From Arenibacter sp. ARW7G5Y1 (GTDB lineage: Bacteria > Bacteroidota > Bacteroidia > Flavobacteriales > Flavobacteriaceae), in contig NZ_QJJZ01000001.1 in the NCBI RefSeq assembly GCF_003201775.1, positions 567,233 through 631,232 on the forward strand: a stretch of DNA of 64,000 nucleotides, read 5' to 3'. Position numbers and translations under genes: made by a program. Within the stretch, counting starts at the first letter, position 1. Each line of letters starts with the position of its first letter. The notes under the pieces were generated by a model, which was given only the letters and a program-made list of their open reading frames with translations, searched no databases and had not been told where the DNA came from. Positions 1 to 7,571 of the stretch are shown piece after piece.

Positions 1-345
1 CTTCCCAGTGGCTATCACCGGGACCTGCAATTGGTAAAAGAGGTGATCGTACCTGCCATACAGGACCTAAAGGCCTGTTTGGAAATAATGACCTTTAGTT
101 TAAAGGAAATACGGGTAAACGAAAATATTTTGGACGATCCCAAATACGACTACCTGTTTAGTGTGGATACCTTGAACGAACTGGTATTGACCGGCACGCC
201 TTTCCGTGATGCCTATAAGAAAATGGGCAAGGAGATCAATGAGGGTACATTTACGCCCAAAAGAGATATTAGACACACCCATGAAGGCAGTTTTGGCAAT
301 CTATGCCTGGCAGAGATCAGAAAGAAAATGGACAAGATTTCTTAA
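1..345 (+). CDS. argH: Argininosuccinate lyase, C-terminal part (5' end outside window)
   Basis: The frame is open from base 1, so this is the last 114 codons of a gene that starts upstream. The first residues, LPSGYHRDLQ, match the conserved Y-N/H-R-D-L-Q segment of argininosuccinate lyases. The rest fits the helical C-terminus of that family (VNENILDDPKYDYLFSVD, then a TPFRDAYK motif). The enzyme splits argininosuccinate into arginine and fumarate, the last step of arginine synthesis, in the cytoplasm. The last codons and the stop lie inside a 90-bp tandem duplication, so a copy of the gene's tail is repeated just downstream. Family assignment is by recall of the motifs; the catalytic serine loop is probably upstream of the visible part. 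Confidence 0.85.
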   Translation, partial: LPSGYHRDLQLVKEVIVPAIQDLKACLEIMTFSLKEIRVNENILDDPKYDYLFSVDTLNELVLTGTPFRDAYKKMGKEINEGTFTPKRDIRHTHEGSFGNLCLAEIRKKMDKIS

Positions 346-381
346 ACAGTGAACAGTTGTTAGTGAGATAGGGTTATAAAA

Positions 382-405
382 GTGCGAAGTCGGGAGACTT
401 TGCAC
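382..405. repeat. Hairpin repeat copy 1 (GTGCGAAGTC family)
   Basis: GTGCGAAGTC, loop GGGA, GACTTTGCAC. The arms pair over 10 bases with one G-T pair. Same family at 471, 1481, 1510, 1592, 4646, 4875 and, degenerate, 9694. Confidence 0.85.
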
Positions 406-470
406 AGCGGAAAGAAAATGGACAAGATTTCTTAAACAGTGAACAGTTGTTAGTGAGATAGGGTTATAAA

Positions 471-494
471 GTGCGAAGTCGGGAGACTTTGCAC
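471..494. repeat. Hairpin repeat copy 2
   Basis: Same arms and GGGA loop as the copy at 382, followed by an extra right arm (gactttgcacagc) that lacks its left partner. Confidence 0.85.
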
Positions 495-629
495 AGCGGA
501 GACTTTGCACAGCAGCAGGGATTGCCAAAATCAAGTGAACTGTCCCGATATTTCTACCGGGAGCAACTCACCTATTCATTCTATCTTTTTTACTTTAAAA
601 AGGTTAACACCTACTTGGCAGAAAATGTG

Positions 630-1319
630 CTAAGCTGTTTTTTCAGGAGAAATATACTTGTACACCAATCCAGCTAAAATGGCACCTACTATTGGGGCCA
701 CCCAAAATAACCATAGTTGGCCCATGGCCCAGTCCCCTGCAAATATAGCCTGACTAGTACTTCTTGCTGGGTTTACCGAAGTGTTGGTTACCGGGATGCT
801 TATTAAATGTATGAGCGTCAAGCCCAAACCTATGGCCAGTCCCGCAAAACCCTTAGGGGCTTTGGAGTGCGTAGCTCCCAAGATGATGATCAAGAACATA
901 AAGGTCATAACAACTTCCGTAATTAAGGCGGACATCATATTATAACCGTCCGGAGAATGATCCCCATATCCATTGGCGGCAAACCCTCCAATTTCAAATC
1001 CGGCTTTTCCGCTGGCAATAAGATATAAAATACTGGCTCCTGCAATTCCCCCCAGAACCTGGGCCACAATATAGGGAAGCAGTTCTTTTTTGTCGAACCT
1101 GCCGCCTATCCATAGTCCAATGGATACGGCCGGATTTAAATGACATCCCGAAATATGCCCAATGGCATAGGCCATGGTAAGCACGGTTAATCCAAAGGCC
1201 ATGGCTACGCCTACGAAGCCAATTCCCAATTCCGGATAGGCAGCGGCCAATACAGCACTTCCACACCCTCCTAATACTAACCATAAGGTTCCAATAAATT
1301 CTGCGACTAATTTTTTCAT
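630..1319 (-). CDS. aqpZ: Aquaporin Z (water channel)
   Basis: A 229-residue MIP-family protein with six membrane segments and the two pore-lining NPA boxes, at residues 62-64 (LNPAVS) and 183-185 (VNPARS). Arg186 after the second box and His171 match the selectivity-filter pair of water-specific AqpZ channels. The stretch [17 protein letters not shown] is close to that of E. coli AqpZ as I recall it. The family moves water passively across the inner membrane. The gene stands alone, converging on argH and divergent from a metallophosphoesterase gene. The second MIP gene in the window (18334) has the aquaglyceroporin signature, so the two probably differ in substrate. Confidence 0.95.
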   Translation of the reverse strand: MKKLVAEFIGTLWLVLGGCGSAVLAAAYPELGIGFVGVAMAFGLTVLTMAYAIGHISGCHLNPAVSIGLWIGGRFDKKELLPYIVAQVLGGIAGASILYLIASGKAGFEIGGFAANGYGDHSPDGYNMMSALITEVVMTFMFLIIILGATHSKAPKGFAGLAIGLGLTLIHLISIPVTNTSVNPARSTSQAIFAGDWAMGQLWLFWVAPIVGAILAGLVYKYISPEKTA

Positions 1320-1480
1320 ACTTTATTTTGTTTTGGTGGTTACAATTGATATCCCTAATATAATAAATACTTGCGCTCCTTTTTTATTTAACACTCTAAT
1401 TTTCAAATAATAAGGTTTAGGAATATCTAAAATGGCTTGTAAGTCCAGGCTTAAATATTTTGAACGAAAGGATTTATAAA

Positions 1481-1504
1481 GTGCGAAGTCGGGAGACTTA
1501 GCAC
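1481..1504. repeat. Hairpin repeat copy 3
   Basis: GTGCGAAGTC, GGGA loop, right arm GACTTAGCAC (one change from copy 1). Confidence 0.8.
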
Positions 1505-1509
1505 AGCCG

Positions 1510-1533
1510 GTGCGAAGTCAGGAGACTTTGCAC
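1510..1533. repeat. Hairpin repeat copy 4
   Basis: GTGCGAAGTC, AGGA loop, GACTTTGCAC. It sits six bases after copy 3, as a tandem pair. Confidence 0.85.
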
Positions 1534-1591
1534 AGCAGGGGAAGGGATTGTAAGTTCAAGCATGGTTGTTTAGTGAGATAGGGCTTGTGAA

Positions 1592-1615
1592 GTGCGAAGT
1601 CAGGAGACTTTGCAC
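1592..1615. repeat. Hairpin repeat copy 5
   Basis: GTGCGAAGTC, AGGA loop, GACTTTGCAC, followed by an orphan right arm (gactttgcacagcgg), the same arrangement as copy 2. Confidence 0.85.
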
Positions 1616-1689
1616 AGCAGGAGACTTTGCACAGCGGAAATTACTTTCTTATTATTGTAAACTGTTAACCACAATTACTATCAGTACCT

Positions 1690-2676
1690 ATGAAGTTCAG
1701 ATTTATTTTATTGTTTGCACTATTTTTATCTCCCTCTGTACAGTCCCAAGACATTTCCCAATTATACTTTAATGGGAACAAGGAGTTTAAAGTGCTGCAG
1801 TTTACGGATACCCATGTTAATGTAGAGAGTGGTAAAAACGTGGATGCCTTTATCACCATTAAAAAAATCATGGCCATAGAAAAACCGGATTTAGTAGTCT
1901 TAACGGGCGATGTAGCTACCGATGGCAATCCGGAAAAGACTTATAAAGAATTTGAAGCTATTTTTACCGAAGCCAAAATGCCATGGATCGTTACCCTGGG
2001 AAATCACGATTCCCAAGCCGATCTTTCAAGGAAAGAAGTGGCCGACTTTCTTCAGAATTTGAATTACTGTCTAAACAATGACCAGGGAGAGACTTATGGC
2101 CACTCCAACTTTGTTTATCCTGTTCGCAGTACCGATAATAAGAACAAAGCGCTTATTTATGTCATGGATTCCAATGCCTACAGTACCTTAAAACCTGAAG
2201 TGGATGGGTGGGGCTGGTTTGATAATAGTCAAGTAAGCTGGTACAAGGAAAAAAGCAGGGAATTCACCCAATTAAACAACCACCGACCCTTACCGGCCAT
2301 TGCCTTTTTTCATATTCCGTTACCTGAGTATTACCAGGCATGGAAGAACAAAAAAGTAAAGGCCATAGGGAAACGCAAAGAACAGGAATGTGGTCCGGAA
2401 ATTAATACGGGTATGTTTGCCGCCATGTTGGAAGCCAAGGATGTCATGGGCACTTTTGTAGGTCATGATCACAATAACGATTACATAGGGGTGCATTACA
2501 ATATGGCCTTGGCATATGGTAGGGTTACCAAAACAAAAACCTATAACAAAGCTCCTATAGAAGGTGGAAGAATAATTGTTTTAAAAGAGGGGAAACGTAG
2601 CTTTGACACTTGGATACGGGAGGTTAACGGCAAAAAAGTCTATCCCTGCACTTGGCCAGATTCATTTGTGGAATAG
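1690..2676 (+). CDS. Secreted calcineurin-like metallophosphoesterase
   Basis: 328 residues with an N-terminal signal peptide (hydrophobic residues 4-17, cleavage near VQSQ). The dinuclear-metal motifs of the calcineurin-like fold are in order: D40-T-H42, G-D74 in LTGDV, GNHD at 104-107, FFHIP near 210, and GHDHN near 255. The family hydrolyses phosphomonoesters or diesters; the substrate is not shown by the sequence. Length and layout resemble the Dcr2/purple-acid-phosphatase-like group common in Bacteroidota. Export suggests phosphate scavenging in the periplasm, which is inference. It is one of four metallophosphoesterase genes in this window, each with different flanking domains or export signal. 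No operon partner. Confidence 0.88.
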   Translation: MKFRFILLFALFLSPSVQSQDISQLYFNGNKEFKVLQFTDTHVNVESGKNVDAFITIKKIMAIEKPDLVVLTGDVATDGNPEKTYKEFEAIFTEAKMPWIVTLGNHDSQADLSRKEVADFLQNLNYCLNNDQGETYGHSNFVYPVRSTDNKNKALIYVMDSNAYSTLKPEVDGWGWFDNSQVSWYKEKSREFTQLNNHRPLPAIAFFHIPLPEYYQAWKNKKVKAIGKRKEQECGPEINTGMFAAMLEAKDVMGTFVGHDHNNDYIGVHYNMALAYGRVTKTKTYNKAPIEGGRIIVLKEGKRSFDTWIREVNGKKVYPCTWPDSFVE

Positions 2677-2705
2677 ATGGGTGGAACTCCCCCCAACCCT
2701 CCCGC

Positions 2706-2755
2706 AATGACCATAAAATTTTAGGTTGAGCGTCCCAATGGCTATCATGAGAGAT
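2706..2755. repeat. Degenerate dispersed repeat (gagcgtccc family), copy 1
   Basis: The stretch reads atgaccataaaa then gagcgtcccaatggctatca. A related stretch lies at about 5323-5372 (atgaccttaaaa then gagcgtcccgatagtcatgg). It fills most of the 82-base gap between the convergent phosphoesterase and beta-lactamase genes. The match is partial. Confidence 0.45.
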
Positions 2756-2758
2756 TTA

Positions 2759-3559
2759 TTATAACATATTCAATTGCCGAAGGATGTTCTTGGTGATTTC
2801 TTTTCTACAGGCGCCAAAATCGGGATTTTTATCGGCCCTATTTTTGATCAATCTGGTAGCGCAAAAATAAACATTATCACTTCGTTCCAAATAACCTACC
2901 CACCAACCGGTATCTTTACCGCCGTCCCTGGTCCAACCAGTCTTGGCCCGTAATGTATAATCTGCCGTCCGCTCTTGGACCATCATATCTTTTAGGATCT
3001 GAAAGGAAGTCTTTTTAAAGGGTAGGGTTTCTTCATATACCCCTATTAAAATGGCTACTTGATTGGCAGGGGAAATGGCCAAATTTCCAAAATTCCAGAA
3101 ATCGTCATCGTTTATGGACAGGTCGGTGTTGCCATAATTGGAGGCCTGCAAATATAGATTGTATTTTTCTTTTCCAATTTTTTTTGCCAACTCAACATAT
3201 ACCCAGCCCGCCGAGGTTGTAAATGCCTCTTTCATGGACATATTGTGATAAATATCAGGGCGATAACCGTATTTAATGGTATCCGTGGCCCCAGGCCAAT
3301 TAATTATGTCATTTTCAGTTTTAACCACCCCCGTCTCTAAGGCGATCAAGGTGTTGATGATTTTAAAGGTGGAAGCGGGCAAAGTGCCTTTGTGGCTGTC
3401 CTCAATATCACTTGAAATCCATTTTTTGGCATGGTAATCATAAATTGTTGTACTTCCTTTTATATTGCAGTCGCTAAAAGGTTTGGACAGGTCCTCTTGG
3501 CCGAACAAATAGAAAAAACTGCAATTTAAAACAGCGGCCACAAGCACTATTTTCTTCAT
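2759..3559 (-). CDS. Class D (OXA-type) serine beta-lactamase
   Basis: Start set at the ATG at 3559, which opens directly into a signal peptide (MKKIVLVAAVLNCSFFYLFG); an upstream in-frame ATG at 3604 would add 15 residues before it. From this start the class D landmarks are STFK at 63-66 (nucleophile Ser and carbamylated Lys), YGN at 142-144, Trp155, KTGW at 206-209 and WWVGY near 220. The usual S-x-V second motif reads SAG at 116-118, so the hydrophobic third residue is replaced by Gly. The family hydrolyses beta-lactams in the periplasm. Whether this chromosomal enzyme gives resistance cannot be told. Alternative: a relative with a weaker penicillinase or penicillin-sensor role. No repressor or sensor gene is adjacent. 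Confidence 0.88.
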   Translation of the reverse strand: MKKIVLVAAVLNCSFFYLFGQEDLSKPFSDCNIKGSTTIYDYHAKKWISSDIEDSHKGTLPASTFKIINTLIALETGVVKTENDIINWPGATDTIKYGYRPDIYHNMSMKEAFTTSAGWVYVELAKKIGKEKYNLYLQASNYGNTDLSINDDDFWNFGNLAISPANQVAILIGVYEETLPFKKTSFQILKDMMVQERTADYTLRAKTGWTRDGGKDTGWWVGYLERSDNVYFCATRLIKNRADKNPDFGACRKEITKNILRQLNML

Positions 3560-3619
3560 TATTTCCTTATAAATAAATGTGTTGAAAGGGATTTTTACAC
3601 TCATTTTCTTAAATCCGCA

Positions 3620-3643
3620 AGGCCCACTTATTTAAGTGGGCCT
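3620..3643. terminator. Hairpin downstream of DJ-1 gene, probable terminator
   Basis: AGGCCCACTTA, two-base loop, TAAGTGGGCCT: a perfect 11-base inverted repeat in the 149-base gap after the DJ-1/PfpI gene and before the beta-lactamase gene, both on the minus strand. The tract after the stem on the minus strand is only weakly T-rich. Confidence 0.5.
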
Positions 3644-3708
3644 ATTGGATATTCAGCATATTACAGGTCCTAAATACTTTGGATCTAGGTCACCATTTTT
3701 TATATTCT

Positions 3709-4284
3709 TTACAATTGGATCTTAGCGCCCATCACTTTTAAAAATTCCCTTATAAAACTAGGATGTGCAGGCCAGGCGGGGGAGGTAACCAAGTTGCCAT
3801 CTACAAAGGCCCCATCTACGGGAATGGATTGAAATTCCCCTCCAGCCAAGGTTACTTCCGGCCCCACTGCTGGATAGGCCGTGAGTTTTCTTCCTTTTAC
3901 AACTCCTGCAGCAGTTAAAATTTGAATGCCATGGCAGATGGCGGCAACAGGTTTGTTGGTGTTGAAAAAGTGTTGTACTATTTCGAGCACCTTTTTGTTC
4001 AATCGCAAATATTCAGGAGCCCTTCCTCCTGCAATCACCAAACCATCATAGTCGGACGCATTCACATCTACAAAGCTGTAGTTCAAGGCAAAATTATGAC
4101 CAGGCTTTTCCGTGTAGGTCTGGTCGCCTTCAAAATCGTGTATGGCTGTTTTAACAATGTCCCCCTTTTTCTTGTCCGGGCAAACGGTATGTACGGTGTA
4201 TCCCACCATTTCCAGCATTTGAAATGGGACCATGGTTTCATAATCTTCAGTGAAATCTCCGGTTAAAAACAATACTTTTTTCAT
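3709..4284 (-). CDS. DJ-1/PfpI family protein
   Basis: 191 residues covering one complete DJ-1/PfpI domain (class I glutamine amidotransferase-like fold). The nucleophile elbow is visible as AAICHG (Cys near residue 117, followed by His), with an acidic residue near Glu13-Glu16 in GDFTEDYE and the family segment [12 protein letters not shown]. Members include glyoxalase III/protein deglycases, chaperones and intracellular peptidases; the sequence does not say which this is. No signal peptide, so cytoplasmic. The gene is probably transcribed alone: the hairpin at 3620 follows it and a 1.1-kb repeat region precedes it. Confidence 0.88.
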   Translation of the reverse strand: MKKVLFLTGDFTEDYETMVPFQMLEMVGYTVHTVCPDKKKGDIVKTAIHDFEGDQTYTEKPGHNFALNYSFVDVNASDYDGLVIAGGRAPEYLRLNKKVLEIVQHFFNTNKPVAAICHGIQILTAAGVVKGRKLTAYPAVGPEVTLAGGEFQSIPVDGAFVDGNLVTSPAWPAHPSFIREFLKVMGAKIQL

Positions 4285-4645
4285 TGCTATTCTTTAGGGT
4301 TAAAAAATTATTTACGCTTTATTATTGGTATTTAAGATTTTTAGGTGAAAAGTTACTAGCCTTGTCATAACAATAATACCCTTCAAGTTAGTAAATATTT
4401 GGTTTGCGTTGGGCCTAATAATTTTTATAAGGGTTTGTATAATAGAGGTAATTAATTGTTATTTAGGTGGTTACAGTTGTGGGGCCTTTCAAAAATTAAC
4501 CTTCTTTTAATACACTTTTGTTGTTTTGTTGGCATTACAGGGTTCATGTGTTTCAAGTTCCAGGTTCCAAGTTGAAAGTTGAGTTGACATAGAAAAGGTA
4601 GTTGTTTAATGACAAGTCAGCAGAATTTGTACAGCAGGTTATGAA

Positions 4646-4669
4646 GTGCTAAGTCCAGAGACTTCGCAC
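4646..4669. repeat. Hairpin repeat copy 6
   Basis: GTGCTAAGTC, loop CAGA, GACTTCGCAC. One mismatch in the stem; the right arm is the exact complement of the left arm of copies 1-5. Confidence 0.8.
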
Positions 4670-4874
4670 AGCAGAGTAATTAATTGTTATTTAGGTGATT
4701 ACAGTTATGGGGCCTTTCAAAAATTAACCTTCTTATAATACACTTTTGTTGTTTTGTTGGCATTACAGGGTTCATGTGTTTCAAGTTCCAGGTTCCAAGT
4801 TGAAAGTTGAGTTGACATAGAAAAGGTAGTTGTTCTAGTGACAAGTCAGCAGAATTTGCACAGCAGGTTATGAA

Positions 4875-4898
4875 GTGCTAAGTCCAGAGACTTCGCAC
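4875..4898. repeat. Hairpin repeat copy 7
   Basis: Identical to copy 6, carried in the second unit of the 227-bp duplication. Confidence 0.8.
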
Positions 4899-5283
4899 AG
4901 CAGAAATTAATAGCCCAGAACTTTTACCTAGACAGTTATGAGTTCACAGAAGGCCGTTCTTAGTTTACAGTGATAAGTGGACGCGGCAGTCACTTCGACA
5001 TGAGCCCAATTTCAGGGCGATTGAGAAGTCGCACACAGTAGGGTAATTCTTCAGGACACGGTCTAGTTGATGACATTTCTATTTTAAGGAGATACGGAAG
5101 CTGTCGATTTTTCCGCGCTATTTCTTTCTAAACGGATGACCTTCCAGCCGCATCCAATACTTTAAACGAGAATCAAATTCCCCCTCCTTGGAAGGGGGCT
5201 AGGGTGAGGATTTCAAGGCAGGATAATCAACCTTACTATAAGCAATCTCGTCAGTCAATAACTGATTGTCGCACTATGCCTAC

Positions 5284-5299
5284 CTGCCGGTAGGCAGGC
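5284..5299. repeat. CCTGCCGGTAGGCAGG palindrome
   Basis: A short dyad (CCTGCC, GGTA, GGCAGG) followed by a second related dyad (TACCTACCGGCTAGGTA). Short palindromes of this composition are common between genes in Bacteroidota; role unknown. Confidence 0.6.
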
Positions 5300-5402
5300 C
5301 TACCTACCGGCTAGGTATTCTCGCTATGACCTTAAAAGGTCAGGCAGAGCGTCCCGATAGTCATGGTTAGAGACCATAAGGTGCCACCTACATACTTTCT
5401 TG

Positions 5403-5969
5403 CTAAACCGCTGACAGCCTACCAGCCTCCTTTAATGCTCTTTCCGCTTGGGCCAAGTGTCTCTGATTGTGATAGATGACCACCCTAAACGTATCGCCCA
5501 ATCTAAGCTTGATCCATTTTGAAATGGAAATGCCCGTTTTGGTCTTGATGAGGTTTACTTCATTGGAATTGTTCAATAGGTTGAACATAACCTGTTGTTG
5601 GTCCAAAAACTTCTCGATCGTGTCCATGTTAAGATTACTGCCTATGGGATCCATGGACTTAAAAGTTTTCATCTTGTTCAGCTTTTTCTTGGGGAGCATG
5701 GTCTTGGCAAAAAAATTGCCCAACCAGCCGCTTTTGAATGTTTCGGAAGGTCGATGTTGGGAGGTTTTTAGCTGTTTTTCAATTTCAGGAATATAAAAAT
5801 CCCCATACCGGTTTAAGTGTTCCAAACATTCCAAAATACTCCAACTCTCAGGAGAGGCTTTCCAATTCAAGGTTTCCAATGGCAAGGTTTTAAAGTGCTC
5901 GACCTTGCTTTTGTTTTCCTGGGTACGCTCCAATAAATCCTGTAATAAATCCTTAGAGGTCATTTCCAT
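5403..5969 (-). CDS. DinB family protein (putative metal-dependent hydrolase fold)
   Basis: 188 residues of the DinB/YfiT four-helix-bundle superfamily. The three expected metal ligands are visible: a His in the first helix (LEHLNRYGD, near residue 52) and two near the C-terminus in YHNQRHLAQAERA (near 167 and 171). The segment WSILECLEHLNRY is typical. Relatives include bacillithiol- and mycothiol-dependent transferases and stress-induced proteins of unknown activity; no reaction can be given here. It is last in a tight minus-strand run behind a Crp/Fnr regulator (52-base gap), so probably co-transcribed with it. Confidence 0.82.
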   Translation of the reverse strand: MEMTSKDLLQDLLERTQENKSKVEHFKTLPLETLNWKASPESWSILECLEHLNRYGDFYIPEIEKQLKTSQHRPSETFKSGWLGNFFAKTMLPKKKLNKMKTFKSMDPIGSNLNMDTIEKFLDQQQVMFNLLNNSNEVNLIKTKTGISISKWIKLRLGDTFRVVIYHNQRHLAQAERALKEAGRLSAV

Positions 5970-6021
5970 TGTTTTTTAGGGCAAAATTCGCTGCTTTTAG
6001 CATTTAAAACATTGATTGAGA

Positions 6022-6558
6022 TTAAGATTTTTTAATCCTGGAAAGTGTTTCAGGGGTCATTCGTAAATAGGAGGCTATGTATTTGCTGGGTATTTCCTGA
6101 AAGAGTTGGGGACTGCGCATTAGGACTCTCCTATACCGTTCCACGGGAGACACGGTTAAAATATCCCGCTCCCTTTCCATCTGTTGCAATACCAATTGCT
6201 CTAAAATAAGTTGCCATTTTTCCATATTTTCAGGAGAGGATTTAATATAATTGGTGAAGGCCGACTTGCCAATGACTTTTAGTTTGGTTTTTTTTAGTGC
6301 CTGTATATACAAGTCGGAAGGCTTTTCATTTAGAAAGGAATCCAAGGCAGCTATAAAGTTGTCTTTATAGCCAAATCTGATGGTGTGTTCCTCATTTTCC
6401 GATACCACAAAAATTCTTAAACTCCCCTTTGCTACCCAGTAGAGGTTGGTGTCCAAGCTCCCCTGTACTTTTACATATTCGTTCCGGCCCAATTCCAGAT
6501 CTGAGCTCCATAAACCTTTCCGGTCTATTTGTTCCTTTAGGTGGGTAATGGGATTCAT
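6022..6558 (-). CDS. Crp/Fnr family transcriptional regulator
   Basis: 178 residues. The N-terminal half is a cupin-like cyclic-nucleotide-binding domain (YVKVQGSLDTNLYWVAKGSLRIF, residues about 28-51, is its beta-roll start; the quoted run spans the segment rather than a single motif). The C-terminal part has the short winged-helix typical of Bacteroidota Crp-like proteins: ERYRRVLMRSP, then IPSKYIASYLRMTPETLSR as the recognition helix. No Cys cluster, so not an iron-sulfur Fnr. Effector unknown. It lies 12 bases after an oxidoreductase gene and before the DinB gene and may regulate this run. Confidence 0.85.
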   Translation of the reverse strand: MNPITHLKEQIDRKGLWSSDLELGRNEYVKVQGSLDTNLYWVAKGSLRIFVVSENEEHTIRFGYKDNFIAALDSFLNEKPSDLYIQALKKTKLKVIGKSAFTNYIKSSPENMEKWQLILEQLVLQQMERERDILTVSPVERYRRVLMRSPQLFQEIPSKYIASYLRMTPETLSRIKKS

Positions 6559-6570
6559 ATGTCTAGCTGA

Positions 6571-7545
6571 TTAGGTTTTAATGCTCATAACAATTTTCCC
6601 TTTATGTTTTCCCTCGCCAAAATACTGGATCAAGCGCCCTGCATCTTCCAAGGGATATGGGCCATCTATATGGCATCGAATTTTCTGCTGTACTATAAGG
6701 TCACAGATATAATCCAACCCAATATTTGATTTTAGGGCGAGTATCTTTAATCTTTTAGTACTGAACAGGGGAACCAGTTTACCCCATAGTAACAATCCAA
6801 TAAGATTGAAAGGCCTGCCGCCTATACTTACATACCGCCCCTTGCGATTTAAGGCTTTGAGATAGGAAAGAGAAGCTTTGTTGGACTTACAATCCAGGAT
6901 GAGGTCATACCGTTTCCCAATCCTAGTGAAATTTGTCTTTTTATAGTCGATTACCTGATCAAACCCTAGGGAGGTCATCATGGGCAGTTTTTCTTGGGAA
7001 TCCACTCCGGTTACTTCACAATTATGGAGTTTGGCCAACTGTAGCCCAATAGTACCCACGCCACCACCGCCACCGTTGATCAGAATTTTTTGTCCCTTTT
7101 TTATGTGCCCTATGTCCTTTAGGGCCTGTAACGCCAGACAGGAGGCATGTGGAATGGCTGCTGCTTCCTCAAAACTTAGGGCCTCGGGTTTCCGGATGAC
7201 CCCCTTTTCGTCAATGTTGATATATTCTGCAAAGGTGCCAAAGCCAAAATTAGAGGTGTCGCCCATGACCATATCCCCGACCTTGAATTTTGTGGCCTTA
7301 GCCCCCAGAGCAGCAACGGTACCCGATAATTCCATTCCCAAAAGGCCATGCTTAGGTTTAAACAGGCCAAATAATAATCGGTACAAATAGGGTTTTCCCC
7401 TGACTAGGCTCCAGTCGTAATCGTTTACGCTAGTGGCATGGATCTTTATTAGTACCTCATTGTCCTTAGGGGAGGGGAGTGCAATTTCGGTTATCTTAAC
7501 CACCTTTTCGGGCGGACCATAGGATTTACATGTAATAGTTTTCAT
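6571..7545 (-). CDS. MDR-superfamily NAD(P)-dependent oxidoreductase (quinone oxidoreductase-like)
   Basis: 324 residues. The GroES-like N-terminal domain spans about 25-130 (SVNDYDWSLVRG, then GMELSGTVAALG). The Rossmann domain follows with a glycine-rich loop at about 158-164 (INGGGGGVGTIG) and a conserved VDSQEKL nucleotide-specificity segment. The zinc-binding cysteines of true alcohol dehydrogenases are absent, which points to the zinc-free quinone reductase/enoyl reductase side of the superfamily. Such enzymes reduce carbonyl or enone substrates with NAD(P)H in the cytosol; the substrate is unknown. Spacing to the next gene is 12 bases, so it is probably co-transcribed with the Crp/Fnr regulator. 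Confidence 0.85.
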   Translation of the reverse strand: MKTITCKSYGPPEKVVKITEIALPSPKDNEVLIKIHATSVNDYDWSLVRGKPYLYRLLFGLFKPKHGLLGMELSGTVAALGAKATKFKVGDMVMGDTSNFGFGTFAEYINIDEKGVIRKPEALSFEEAAAIPHASCLALQALKDIGHIKKGQKILINGGGGGVGTIGLQLAKLHNCEVTGVDSQEKLPMMTSLGFDQVIDYKKTNFTRIGKRYDLILDCKSNKASLSYLKALNRKGRYVSIGGRPFNLIGLLLWGKLVPLFSTKRLKILALKSNIGLDYICDLIVQQKIRCHIDGPYPLEDAGRLIQYFGEGKHKGKIVMSIKT

Positions 7546-7571
7546 TGGGTTCTATTGATGTCCTAATTTAA

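Larger units (their letters stand above)
320..498. repeat. 90-bp tandem duplication of argH tail plus hairpin element
   Basis: Two near-identical units start at 320 and 410 (period 90; the second lacks one A in the A-run before the hairpin). Each unit holds the last codons and stop of argH, a short leader (cagttgttagtgagataggg) and one copy of the GTGCGAAGTC hairpin repeat. A third, half copy of the hairpin right arm follows at about 499-512. The remainder up to the end of aqpZ at 630 shows no gene. Confidence 0.9.
1320..1689. other. Repeat-bearing intergenic region
   Basis: 370 bases between divergent genes. It carries three hairpin repeats (1481, 1510, 1592) and a leader at about 1564 (gttgtttagtgagataggg) like the one in the argH duplication. 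No convincing coding sequence; the open frames across it are made by the repeats. Confidence 0.7.
4449..4904. repeat. 227-bp direct tandem duplication
   Basis: Unit 1 (4449-4675) and unit 2 (4676-4904) both begin gtaattaattgttatttagg and end in a hairpin repeat plus cagcag. They differ at only a few positions (for example tacagttgtgg versus tacagttatgg), which implies a recent duplication or ongoing homogenisation. Each contains caagttccaggttccaag, itself a small internal direct repeat. Confidence 0.92.
4285..5402. other. 1.1-kb intergenic region built mostly of repeats
   Basis: No gene seen. It holds a 227-bp tandem duplication (4449-4904) with two hairpin repeats, a half-hairpin like gagaagtcgcacacag near 5018, a CCCCCT/AGGGGG inverted repeat near 5170, a CCTGCC-GGTA-GGCAGG palindrome at about 5284, and a second copy of the gagcgtccc repeat near 5323-5372. 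The promoter of the DJ-1 gene should lie in the first 100 bases. Confidence 0.75.

Noticed and set aside
471-677. Open frame across the argH-downstream repeats
   Set aside because: Its codons are the hairpin repeats, and it runs into the 3' end of aqpZ on the other strand.
320-1620. Possible CRISPR array from regularly repeated hairpins
   Set aside because: Spacing is irregular, there are no unique spacers of even length, and no cas genes are present.
1566-1772. Open frame reading into the phosphoesterase gene
   Set aside because: Starts in the hairpin repeat leader and overlaps the signal peptide of the real gene in another frame.
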